From NCBI GenBank assembly GCA_038316385.1, contig JBBQAN010000001.1, forward strand, positions 1 through 64,000: DNA of 64,000 bases. Reading direction: 5' to 3'. The notes under the pieces were generated by a model that ran no database searches, had not been told where the DNA came from, and saw only the letters and a program-made list of their open reading frames with translations. A program made the translations under genes and the position numbers. Of this stretch, positions 55,467-62,854 are shown piece after piece. How positions within the stretch are numbered: the stretch's first letter is position 1; every line of letters starts with the position of its first letter. The stretch comes from SZAS-103 sp038316385. GTDB taxonomy: Bacteria > Pseudomonadota > Gammaproteobacteria > Xanthomonadales > Xanthomonadaceae.

Positions 55467-56176
55467 GCGCCGGATCCGCCCGACTTGAATGACGATTGAT
55501 CGGCCGGATTACAATCGATGTCCGATGCATCGGTGTCGGGCAATCTGCGTTGCAGGTTTCGCAAGCGAGCCGCGAGGCGTTCGACCCTGTCGCGCAGCGC
55601 ATCGACATCGTCCAAGTGCGCATCGAGTTCGGCGCGCCCGATTACGTCGCGCGATTCCTCGGTGAGAAAGTCCGCGCCGTGCCGCGCGAGTTGTGCCGCG
55701 CCATCGCGACCTGCGCGCAAGGCACCGCGTATGACCGACGCGATCTGCACGCCGACCACATCGCCGAACACCTCGGTGAATGGCAGGTTCCAGTCAGGAT
55801 CGTAGCGTTCGGCGAGGCGTTGCATCTGGCGCGCCAGTTCGGCATCGCCAGCGATCTTCATCTTGCCGACGCCAGCGCCGGTCGGCGAACGCAGAAATGA
55901 CAGTTGCGATAGCAATCCGCCAAGCGTGCTGCGCACGGCGAGGTCCGGTTCGGTCGCGATGTCGGCGGGGCCAACTGCGAGACGGCCATTGCGCACGACC
56001 AATTCCAGCGCGAGCGCCGGCGCTTCCATCGTCAACTGCATGCGGCGTCCTTCCAGTGCGGACAACGCCGCGCACGTATCGGGGTCGAGTGCGAGCAGAC
56101 GATTGAGTGCGGCTTCAAGCGCGCGCGCTGCGATGGGTTTGAATGCGTCGAAAACGGAGGTGCGGGCAGCGGCCAT
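55463..56176 (-). CDS. ubiJ: Ubiquinone biosynthesis accessory factor UbiJ
   Basis: 237 residues. N-terminal SCP2 lipid-binding domain (LEGRRMQLTMEAPALALELVV, GRLAVGP, DLAVRSTLGGLLSQL, GDAELARQMQRLA) and a helical C-terminus with a coiled coil (DDVDALRDRVERLAARLRNL). UbiJ binds quinone intermediates and, with UbiK, organises the Ubi complex. In many gammaproteobacteria it precedes ubiB, as here. Confidence 0.93.
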   Translation of the reverse strand: MAAARTSVFDAFKPIAARALEAALNRLLALDPDTCAALSALEGRRMQLTMEAPALALELVVRNGRLAVGPADIATEPDLAVRSTLGGLLSQLSFLRSPTGAGVGKMKIAGDAELARQMQRLAERYDPDWNLPFTEVFGDVVGVQIASVIRGALRAGRDGAAQLARHGADFLTEESRDVIGRAELDAHLDDVDALRDRVERLAARLRNLQRRLPDTDASDIDCNPADQSSFKSGGSGA

Positions 56177-56221
56177 GCGTCATTGTAACTGGCCCGTCGC
56201 AAGGACGACGGAGTGCGGGAA

Positions 56222-57226
56222 TCAGGATGAAGACCGTATGGCCCATGCGGCTGCCAGCCGCTGCAAACCGTCATCGAAATTCACTTGCGGTGCATACCCG
56301 AAATCGCGGCGCGCCGCGGAAATGTCGTACCAATGTGTAGTTGCAAACTGTTCGGCGAGAAAGCGCGTCATCGGCGGCTCGCCTTTCAGCGGCAATGCGC
56401 GCCACGCGACTTCGAGAATTGCACCGGCCGCGTAGGCAACGCCGAACGGAATCGTTCCCCGCACCTGCGGTGCGCCAACTGCACCGAGTAATGCGTTGAT
56501 GGTTACGCGCGCGCTACGCGGATCGCCGTTGGAAATGAAGTACGGCTTGCCCGCGCAGCCCGTACCGACCGCCAGATGATCGAATGCGTCCAGATGCGCC
56601 TGCGCCGCGTTTTCGACGTAGGTGCTGTCGATCAGGTTCTCGCCGTCGCCGACGAAACGCAATCGACCTGCGCGAGCGCGTTCGACCAAGCGTGGCAGCA
56701 ATTGATTGTCGCCTGGTCCCCAGATCAGGCGCGGGCGCAATGCAACAGTCGCCAGCGCTCCATCGTTCGCCGCGAGCACGGCTTTCTCGGCGATGGTCTT
56801 GGTGATCGGATACGCGGCCTTGAAGTGGTCGCCGTACGGTGTGTCGATTTCATTGCCGCCCGCGACGGGATGGTTCGCACGATGGGTCACGCTCGGCGTG
56901 GAGGTATAAACAAGTTTGCCGATCCCGTGCGTGCGGCACGCGGCAATCACGTTGTCGGTGCCGACCACATTCGCGAGTCGATAGCTTTCGTAGCTACCCC
57001 ACGCGCCGGCCTTTGCGGCATTGTGGAAGATCGCATCCATGCTGCGCGCGGCTTCGCGCATCGCATCTGCATCGGCCAAATCTCCGCGAATCTGGCGTAC
57101 GCCGAGCTGATCGAGTTCCGGATACACGCCGCGATTGAAACTTGCCACGTCGTAGCCGCGCGCAACCAGCAAACGGCAGATCGCCTGACCCAGAAAGCCG
57201 CCGCCGCCCGTGACGAGTATCTTCAT
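56222..57226 (-). CDS. oleD: 2-alkyl-3-oxoalkanoate reductase OleD (NAD(P)-dependent epimerase/dehydrogenase fold)
   Basis: 334 residues. Extended SDR: MKILVTGGGGFLGQAICRLL (TGxxGxxG), GDLADADAM, HNAAKAG, STPSV as the Ser region and the catalytic YPITK (Tyr, Lys). 3-beta-hydroxysteroid dehydrogenase-like. OleD reduces the OleA product to a beta-hydroxy acid, the substrate of OleC. The start overlaps the stop of the DUF559 gene (ATGA), in sequence contributed by a palindromic repeat. Confidence 0.93.
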   Translation of the reverse strand: MKILVTGGGGFLGQAICRLLVARGYDVASFNRGVYPELDQLGVRQIRGDLADADAMREAARSMDAIFHNAAKAGAWGSYESYRLANVVGTDNVIAACRTHGIGKLVYTSTPSVTHRANHPVAGGNEIDTPYGDHFKAAYPITKTIAEKAVLAANDGALATVALRPRLIWGPGDNQLLPRLVERARAGRLRFVGDGENLIDSTYVENAAQAHLDAFDHLAVGTGCAGKPYFISNGDPRSARVTINALLGAVGAPQVRGTIPFGVAYAAGAILEVAWRALPLKGEPPMTRFLAEQFATTHWYDISAARRDFGYAPQVNFDDGLQRLAAAWAIRSSS

Positions 57227-57627
57227 CGGGGTTCGCCGTTACACCCTCCCCTGCTTACAGGGGAGGGTTGGGGAGGGGTCGAAACCTGCCGCCAGATTTC
57301 AGCAAGCACATCGTCCGTTCGCATCAAAACAGCGTCATTCCAGAAGCGCAGTACGTGATATCCGTTGGCTTCGATCTTTGCCGTTCTCGCTGCGTCTTCA
57401 GTTGCGCGATCAACATGTTGGCCAAGGTCAAGCTCGATAACCAGCCTCGCTTCCACACAGGCGAAATCGGCAACACATCCAGCAATGGGATATTGACGGC
57501 GGAATTTCATATTCGCGACTTGACGAAGCCGCAGATGCAGCCACAGTCGTCGCTCGGCATCGGTTGCCGAGTTTCTCAATGCACGAGCGTTGATCCAGAT
57601 TCGTTGCAAGGTTTTACCCCCTCCCAA
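57223..57627 (-). CDS. DUF559 (Vsr-like nuclease fold) protein inserted between oleC and oleD
   Basis: Up to 134 residues. ARALRNSATDAERRLWLHLRLRQ, MKFRRQYPIAGCVADFACVEARLVIELD and GYHVLRFWNDAVLMRTDDVLAEI are the DUF559 pattern, related to very-short-patch-repair endonucleases; Asp in ADFA and Glu/Asp in VIELD are candidate catalytic residues. There is no ATG: the frame can start at TTG 57627, inside repeat copy D, or at TTG 57609. The last ~20 residues (STPPQPSPVSRGGCNGEPR) are translated from repeat copy C. Inverted repeat copies thus flank the gene on both sides. Confidence 0.8.
   Translation of the reverse strand: MGGGKTLQRIWINARALRNSATDAERRLWLHLRLRQVANMKFRRQYPIAGCVADFACVEARLVIELDLGQHVDRATEDAARTAKIEANGYHVLRFWNDAVLMRTDDVLAEIWRQVSTPPQPSPVSRGGCNGEPR
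57244..57280 (+). repeat. G-rich palindromic repeat (copy C)
   Basis: CCCTCCCCTG (57244-57253), loop CTTA, CAGGGGAGGG (57258-57267): a perfect 10-bp stem, followed by the tail TTGGGGAGGGGT. Nearly identical to copy E1 at 59419-59454 (loop CTTG). It overlaps the 3' codons of the DUF559 gene. Its tail points right, toward the inverted copy D on the other side of that gene. Confidence 0.85.
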
Positions 57628-57725
57628 CCTGTCCCGCCCTGCCGGGCGTTCTTCGCCGCCCGATCTGTCGCTGGCAGATCGTACAACGGCGGCTCATCAC
57701 CCCCTGCGCGCAGGGGGAGGAGCTA
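57617..57725 (-). repeat. G-rich palindromic repeat, inverted and itself interrupted (copy D)
   Basis: The tail CCCCCTCCCAACCT (57617-57630) and the stem CCCCCTG-CGCG-CAGGGGG (57700-57717) with GGAGCTAA correspond to copy E2. They are separated by about 70 bp that E2 lacks. The insert contains another palindrome: CGATCTG (57661-57667) pairs with CAGATCG (57675-57681). The copy ends in the oleC stop codon (CTA at 57723-57725), and a TTG start candidate of the DUF559 gene lies in the tail. Confidence 0.7.
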
Positions 57726-59474
57726 ACCGCCGAGTTTGTTTGTGGCCCACGCTGCCAGTTTTTCGCGGCCGATCTTGGCGTTGTGGCGGATGTCGACTGG
57801 AAATTTCGGATGGAACAGGACGGTTGTGATCCTCGCCGTGTGCACGTATCTCTCAGCACTATGGCGCAGCGCGTCTGCGATCCGCGCATGCTGATCTTTG
57901 CCGATGCCGGCGCGCAATTCCACGCACAACACTGGAGTCTGCTTGCCGTGGATGCCGACGCCGACGAGCGCGCTCCGTTTCACATCCGGATGCGTGTTGA
58001 AGACGGGCTCGACTTGTTCTGTATACAACGGTCCGTCTGCAGTTTCGACACGATGCGATTTGCGGCCGCAGAACCACAAGCGGCCTTCTTCATCGAAATA
58101 GCCGAGATCGCCCATGCGATGGACGATGCGTTCGCCGTCCGGCAAACGTTCGCGAATCTTCGCCAGCCGCGTCGCCTCGGGACGGTTGAAATAGCTGTCG
58201 GTCGCGGTCGGTCCGGCGACAGTGATTTCACCGATGGCTTGCGCGCCGAGTTCGGATTGTGCGAGCAGCAAATCGTCCGACCATTCCGCGATAGCCGCAT
58301 CGTCGATGCGGATGATGCGCACGTCGTTCGGCGGCACCCGCCGGCCGACGCAGGTTCCGGCACCACGTTCTGTCAGTTCGCGTGTGGTTTCCAGTCCGCG
58401 GCCTTCGATCACCGCGACAGGCAGACATTCTGTCGCACCGTAGGGCGTCCATAGTTGCGCATCGTCTGGCAGCAACGCGCGCATCTTGCCGACGACATCC
58501 GGCGGCACCGGTGCTCCGGCAGAAGTGACGCGGCGAATCGTCGGTAGTTTTTCGCCAAAGCGCGCCAGCACATCAACGAGTGCAGGCGAACCGAACAATT
58601 GCGTGACCCCAAAGCGCGCGATTGCATCGTGCAGTTTTTTCGGATCGGCGCGCGCAGGCCGCGTCGGGTCCATGTCGGGAATGATCGAGGTCAGGCCTAG
58701 CGCCGGATCGAATAATGCGAACGGAGGAAATGTCGGCAAATCCACGCCGCCGGGTTCGATGCCGAACGCATCGCGCAGCATCGCGATTTGCGCGACAAGA
58801 TGCCGATGCCTATAGACCACGCCTTTTGGCACGCCGGTCGATCCGGAAGTAAACAGGATCGCGGCGATATGGTCGGGCTGCGTTTCCGCTAGCTGCGCGC
58901 CTGCATTCGCGCCCAGCGCTTCGACCTGCCACAGCGTCGCGCCGCGCCAGAACCAGCGCTTGCCGACAGTGACCTGGATGCGCGCAGACTTCGCCCAGCC
59001 GAGAGCGATCCGCGCTGCGTGCGCAAGCGGGATACCGATGAAGGCTTGCGGCTGCGCTTCATCGAGGCATTGTTTGAGCGCACTTTTGTCGATGCCCGGA
59101 TCGACCAGTACCGGCACCGCGCCGAGTTTGAACAACGCGAACATCAACAGGAAGAATTCCGGCGACGGTCGCACCATGACGACCGCGCGCACGCCGCGCA
59201 CGATGCCGGTGCGTGCGAGTCCCGCGGCGATCGCATCGCTGCGGCGATCGAGATCGCGATAGGTCAGCGTGAGGTCGTATCGCGCGCGGCCATTGATGCC
59301 GCGCGAACCCGGGCAACGCATCGCGATCTGCTCGCCGCGCTCGGCGGCCATGCGTGGCAGGGTCGCGGCGATATTGCAGGAACCATGCCCCGACAAGGTC
59401 GGCGGCGCAGCTCTTGCTCCCTCCCCTGCTTGCAGGGGAGGGTTAGGGAGGGGTGCCTTGACTTGGGATTCCAT
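57723..59474 (-). CDS. oleC: Acyl-CoA-synthetase-like beta-lactone synthetase OleC
   Basis: Up to 583 residues. AMP-forming fold: ILFTSGSTGVPKGVVYRH (P-loop), TPYGATECLPVAV, MGDLGYFDEEGRLWFCGRKSHRVET and the C-terminal Lys region FHPKFPVDIRHNAKIGREKLAAW. OleC converts the beta-hydroxy acid from OleD to a beta-lactone. The family N-terminus corresponds to CNIAATLPRMAAERGEQIAM; ATG 59474 adds about 30 residues, of which roughly 15 (APLPNPPLQAGEGAR) come from repeat copy E1. A TTG at 59396 is an alternative start. The stop lies in copy D. Confidence 0.92.
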   Translation of the reverse strand: MESQVKAPLPNPPLQAGEGARAAPPTLSGHGSCNIAATLPRMAAERGEQIAMRCPGSRGINGRARYDLTLTYRDLDRRSDAIAAGLARTGIVRGVRAVVMVRPSPEFFLLMFALFKLGAVPVLVDPGIDKSALKQCLDEAQPQAFIGIPLAHAARIALGWAKSARIQVTVGKRWFWRGATLWQVEALGANAGAQLAETQPDHIAAILFTSGSTGVPKGVVYRHRHLVAQIAMLRDAFGIEPGGVDLPTFPPFALFDPALGLTSIIPDMDPTRPARADPKKLHDAIARFGVTQLFGSPALVDVLARFGEKLPTIRRVTSAGAPVPPDVVGKMRALLPDDAQLWTPYGATECLPVAVIEGRGLETTRELTERGAGTCVGRRVPPNDVRIIRIDDAAIAEWSDDLLLAQSELGAQAIGEITVAGPTATDSYFNRPEATRLAKIRERLPDGERIVHRMGDLGYFDEEGRLWFCGRKSHRVETADGPLYTEQVEPVFNTHPDVKRSALVGVGIHGKQTPVLCVELRAGIGKDQHARIADALRHSAERYVHTARITTVLFHPKFPVDIRHNAKIGREKLAAWATNKLGG

Positions 59475-59530
59475 CGCGAAAGACTAACCCCCTCCCAACC
59501 TCCCCCTGCCTTCGCAAGGGGAGGAGCTAA
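59417..59530. repeat. Empty inverted pair of G-rich palindromic repeats between oleB and oleC (copies E1/E2)
   Basis: E1 (plus orientation): CCCTCCCCTG (59419-59428), loop CTTG, CAGGGGAGGG (59433-59442), then TTAGGGAGGGG. E2 (minus orientation, about 59484-59530): CTAACCCCCTCCCAACC, then CCCCCTGCCTTCGCAAGGGGAGGAGCTAA. Tails face each other across about 30 bp. E2 supplies the last residues and TAG stop of oleB; E1 lies in the 5' part of oleC. Same geometry as copies C and D around the DUF559 gene. Confidence 0.85.
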
Positions 59531-60428
59531 GAGGATGCGTATCAAGAAACGCTCGAATCGCCGGCACCAGAATCGTGTGCTTATCCTCGAGCACATAGTG
59601 CCCGGCGTCCTTGAATGCATGCACTTCCGCATTCGGCAGCGCACTGGTGAAGCTTTCGAGGAAATGCTTGTCGAATACGAAATCGCGCAGGCCCCAGCCG
59701 ATGAACGTCGGGCGATCGGCGAAATCGTGCAGATGTTTGCCAGCTTGCTCGACCAGCGCCCATGCCGGATCGCCTGGCGACAACGGAATATCCTCCACGA
59801 AGCGTAATGTCGCGATGCGGTTGGCCCAGGAATCGTAGGGTGCAAGGTACGCGCGACGCACATCGGCGGGCATCGGCGTCACCACACCCTGCTTCACCGC
59901 GCCCGTCGCGAATGCGTTGAAGCCACGAATCATTCCAGCGCCGAGCATCGAATCACGCCCGAGCTTCAACTGCCACGGCATCGCTTTCGCATTCGGCAAC
60001 GGAAATGCGGCGGTGTTGAGGATCACCAACCGCTTCACGCGCGACGCATTCTTCAGCGCCCAGCCAAAGCCGATCATCCCGCCCCAATCGTGCACCGCGA
60101 GCGTGATGTCGCCATCGATGCCGGCATGCTGCAACAGCGCGTCGAGATCGTCGACACGCGAGGACAGCGTGTAGTCGTAGTGTGGCGACGAATTTGCCGC
60201 ATCTGAAGGCTTGTCCGACAGTCCCATGCCAATGTGATCGGGCACGATGCAACGGTAACGGTCGCGCAGCCCCAGCACGAGGTGCCGCCAGTAATAACTC
60301 CACGACGGGTTGCCGTGCAGCATGACGATGACTTCACCATGGCTCGGGCCTTCGTCGAGGTACGACATCGCGATGCCGGGGCGCACTTCGAAGCGCTGTG
60401 GAGTGTATGGGTAGTCTGGGTAGTTCAT
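59484..60428 (-). CDS. oleB: Haloalkane-dehalogenase-like beta-lactone decarboxylase OleB
   Basis: 314 residues from ATG 60428 (MNYPDYPYTPQRFEV). Alpha/beta hydrolase: MLHGNPSWSYYWRHLV, DHIGMGLSDKP, nucleophile Asp in LAVHDWGGMIGFGW, and the His in FKDAGHYVLEDK. OleB releases CO2 from the beta-lactone to give the cis-olefin. The enzyme proper ends at about FLDTHPL; the final residues SSSPCEGRGRLGGG are encoded by repeat E2. Separated from oleA by about 2.4 kb of foreign-looking DNA. Confidence 0.92.
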   Translation of the reverse strand: MNYPDYPYTPQRFEVRPGIAMSYLDEGPSHGEVIVMLHGNPSWSYYWRHLVLGLRDRYRCIVPDHIGMGLSDKPSDAANSSPHYDYTLSSRVDDLDALLQHAGIDGDITLAVHDWGGMIGFGWALKNASRVKRLVILNTAAFPLPNAKAMPWQLKLGRDSMLGAGMIRGFNAFATGAVKQGVVTPMPADVRRAYLAPYDSWANRIATLRFVEDIPLSPGDPAWALVEQAGKHLHDFADRPTFIGWGLRDFVFDKHFLESFTSALPNAEVHAFKDAGHYVLEDKHTILVPAIRAFLDTHPLSSSPCEGRGRLGGG

Positions 60429-60650
60429 GCTATGCCGTGTGCTTCTGTAGTTCAGTGATGGTTTGGCTAGCCGCTTGACGTGCAAGTAGATTCGGCTTAC
60501 GGTTCTCAGTGAAATGGGTTGGGACCACTCGACCGGCGCTGGGCTTCTGGGACATCCTGGGGGCCCTTTTGCTTTCTAGGCGAATACTTTCAATCCATTG
60601 CCGGTCACGCAATTGCGGTCCCCGGTGAAGAATTTCTCCTGCAACACATC

Positions 60651-61802
60651 CTAGGCACGGTTGGGCTGCCCGGGACGCAGGACGCTCAACCCGATCGGTC
60701 GGGCAGTCAAGTCCGCCAACTGCAGGCCTTCGGAATTCGTTTTCTTGTCGGCGACGAGCATGCGCAAGGGCAGCTGATTCCGGTCTCGGTTCGCTCCATC
60801 GCATACGCGTCTGAACTCCAGTTCCAGCGCCTGATCTTCCTTGGCACCCCGCGCCTCGAAGACGATGAAGGTGTCGCGATGCACGTGCGCCTTAATCTTC
60901 AGGAAGTGCGCCACTCGCTCAAGGCCAAACTGCATGGCGAGATGATACGGGTGGTACGGTTCGTTGTATTTCGTCTTGTGCTTCAGCTTGTCGATGACGA
61001 TCGCGACGATCGTCACATCCGTGGCTGCGATCACATCCGTCAATCGGCCCATGAACGCTTCGCGCGCTGGCTGGTTCAACTGCGAGAACGCACCTTTCCT
61101 CTTGCGTATGTCGTGCTCGTGCCGGATCACGAGATCATGGCCGAAGGTATCGAATTTGAGTTTCGGATTGTCGGGGTCACGGCATTGACATTCGTCGATG
61201 CGCCGCTGGTACGAGCCGTCGGCGTGCGCTTCGCGCGAAAACAGCCAGTAAAACTCTGCAAAGCGCTCCGCATCGCGAAAGTCGCTGTAGTGCCAGGACT
61301 TGTAAACCTGGTCGAGCGCCGTATCTGGATGTGGGCGTAGCCGACAATCGAGGATGCGGATCTGCTCGAAATCGGTGAGCACGGCCAGTGGCGTGTTAGC
61401 GCTGTATCCGTAACGCAAGGTCTGGAAATGGGCGTCCACGCTGCGCGCCAAGTCAACACTCGGCTTCGTGGCTTCGACAAAAAAGCGCACGTCGCGGAAG
61501 TTCGGTTTCAAGTAGAACGCGTAGTCGGCACGTTTCTGCGCGCGTGCCGCGCCGACACTCACACCACGCTCGACTTTGACCTCCTGCTCGTAGGGATTGT
61601 GTTCGCGCTCATGGTCGACGTCCCAGCCGAGCGCCTTCAACAATGGGTCGATGAAGTCCTTGCGCACTGCGGCCTGCTGATAGCCCGGGAGCAGATAGGT
61701 GTCGCGCGCGTATTTTGCGAAGTGGTCGAGCAATGCCACAATTTTTGCGTGTGCGATCTCGAACGCAGATTTCTGATCCGTATCATTCAATAAACCGGTC
61801 AT
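60651..61802 (-). CDS. Chimeric protein: type IIG restriction-modification N-terminus fused to DUF3800 C-terminus, truncated
   Basis: 383 residues. Residues ~1-205 (YQQAAVRKDFIDPLLKALGWD, RADYAFYLKPNFRDVRFFVEATKP, LRYGYSANTPLAVLTDFEQIRI, FAEFYWLFSREA) read as the N-terminal nuclease-like part of an Eco57I/type IIG enzyme. Residues ~215-383 (FGHDLVIRHEHDIRKRKGAF, IVAIVIDKLKHKTKY, NPYHLAMQF-like segment, VADKKTNSEGLQLADLTARPIG) are the C-terminal two thirds of DUF3800; its N-terminal DESG acidic motif is absent. The frame stops at TAG (60651-60653) where DUF3800 proteins continue. Downstream residues DVLQEKFFTGDRN still look like the family, so the 3' end has decayed. Confidence 0.72.
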   Translation of the reverse strand: MTGLLNDTDQKSAFEIAHAKIVALLDHFAKYARDTYLLPGYQQAAVRKDFIDPLLKALGWDVDHEREHNPYEQEVKVERGVSVGAARAQKRADYAFYLKPNFRDVRFFVEATKPSVDLARSVDAHFQTLRYGYSANTPLAVLTDFEQIRILDCRLRPHPDTALDQVYKSWHYSDFRDAERFAEFYWLFSREAHADGSYQRRIDECQCRDPDNPKLKFDTFGHDLVIRHEHDIRKRKGAFSQLNQPAREAFMGRLTDVIAATDVTIVAIVIDKLKHKTKYNEPYHPYHLAMQFGLERVAHFLKIKAHVHRDTFIVFEARGAKEDQALELEFRRVCDGANRDRNQLPLRMLVADKKTNSEGLQLADLTARPIGLSVLRPGQPNRA

Positions 61803-61876
61803 AGCGGCTGCGCGCCTTCGCTGAGGATGGCGAGATGGGTTACGAGTCTACCCGACAGCAGCCACGAGCTGCGTCG

Positions 61877-62587
61877 TCACCAATGCGTCGGCTTCTTGAT
61901 CGGCTTCTTTCGTGTGGGTACCTGCAAAGGAAGTTGCGCATGTAGAAGTTCTTCATCAAGAATGTGCTTCCTTGTCCATTGCGCGTATTTAGAAAGTGAC
62001 GTGCTGATGCTTCGATGACTGCTAGAACCGGTTGTTGGCGGAGGTACGGGGGTTATGACTCCGACGATAATTTCGGGGAAATCCTCGCGAACTGCTTCAA
62101 GCACTGGCTCCGCGTCGCTATCGTTAGAGCAAATCACAATCTGCTCGAATCGTCCGTTGACGGCATCTCGATACATTGCCATCGCGAGATTGACATCTGT
62201 CTTCTTCTCCTCGAGTTTCCAAACCCGCGTCCTGGCGTTTCGATCGAATGGTTGGCCAGCAATAAATGTTGGCAGGAGTGTGCCGCTCGTGTCGTGACTA
62301 TGTTTTCCGGTCGTGATCGAGAACCGCTCAGGGTGCAGCTCACTGAGCGCGCGGTGGTAGCTTTGTTGAGCAATCATGGACGCTTGGCCATGGCTGGCGA
62401 ACTTAGCGAGCGCTGGAGCGGTGAAATATCTGACAGCCTTGAGTACGGCTTCAGGGTCCTGCACCCTGATAATGGCCTCAAACAAGGCGACCACATCAAG
62501 CCATTTGTACTCGGTATGGCGAAGACGCCCGTAGTAAAGGTTGTAGCCGTCAATGTAGACAGCAGTGTCTCGTGGCTTAATTCCCAC
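61877..62587 (-). CDS. NYN-domain (PIN-like) putative ribonuclease
   Basis: 236 residues. TAVYIDGYNLYYGRL gives the first acidic residue and the characteristic DGxN, LEEKKTDVNLAMAMYRDA the second acidic cluster and IVICSNDSDAEPVLEAVRE the third, as in LabA/NYN PIN-like nucleases. A basic C-terminal tail (VPTRKKPIKKPTHW) follows. NYN proteins are often RNases in defence or regulatory loci. The gene is lower in GC than its surroundings, lies in the oleA-oleB gap and precedes the chimeric restriction gene by 74 bp. Confidence 0.88.
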   Translation of the reverse strand: MGIKPRDTAVYIDGYNLYYGRLRHTEYKWLDVVALFEAIIRVQDPEAVLKAVRYFTAPALAKFASHGQASMIAQQSYHRALSELHPERFSITTGKHSHDTSGTLLPTFIAGQPFDRNARTRVWKLEEKKTDVNLAMAMYRDAVNGRFEQIVICSNDSDAEPVLEAVREDFPEIIVGVITPVPPPTTGSSSHRSISTSLSKYAQWTRKHILDEELLHAQLPLQVPTRKKPIKKPTHW

Positions 62588-62612
62588 TGGCGATTCCCCA
62601 AAGCCAGAAATG

Positions 62613-62638
62613 AAAAGACCGCCTTGCGGCGGTCTTTT
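62613..62638. terminator. Strong bidirectional rho-independent terminator between oleA and the NYN gene
   Basis: AAAAGACCGCC (62613-62623), loop TTGC, GGCGGTCTTTT (62628-62638): an 11-bp perfect stem whose A and T runs make it work in both directions. It should stop transcription from oleA before the NYN gene, uncoupling oleA from oleBCD. Confidence 0.88.
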
Positions 62639-62785
62639 CGTCCCAAGTCGGAGTCAACTAAATGACACGACGAGGGAAGAGTGGTGTGCGGATTAGAGCA
62701 GACTGGCCATTCTAAGTCAAGCTGCGGTACTAAAAATGGACAGACTAAGGCTTAGTTCGTGTTGCTGGGTGGCCCAAAGCTTTCG

Positions 62786-62810
62786 TTAAAACCGGTTTTG
62801 GCGGTTTTAA
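62786..62810. other. AT-rich inverted repeat downstream of oleA
   Basis: TTAAAACC (62786-62793) and GGTTTTAA (62803-62810) form an 8-bp stem with a 9-base loop, 45 bp after the oleA stop. It may help terminate or stabilise the oleA transcript. The remaining gap 62588-62854 shows no gene. Confidence 0.45.
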
Positions 62811-62854
62811 GAAAGATTGCTGTCAAAACTTTCCCTTGTTGCGTGTTACGACGC

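Noticed and set aside
45136..61802. Reassignment of UAG as a sense codon, suggested by amber codons inside nnrS and the DUF3800 part
   Set aside because: The residues expected at the sites differ (Leu in one, an aromatic or acidic residue in others), and many intact genes such as plsB, oleB and oleC end in TAG. Independent decay is simpler.
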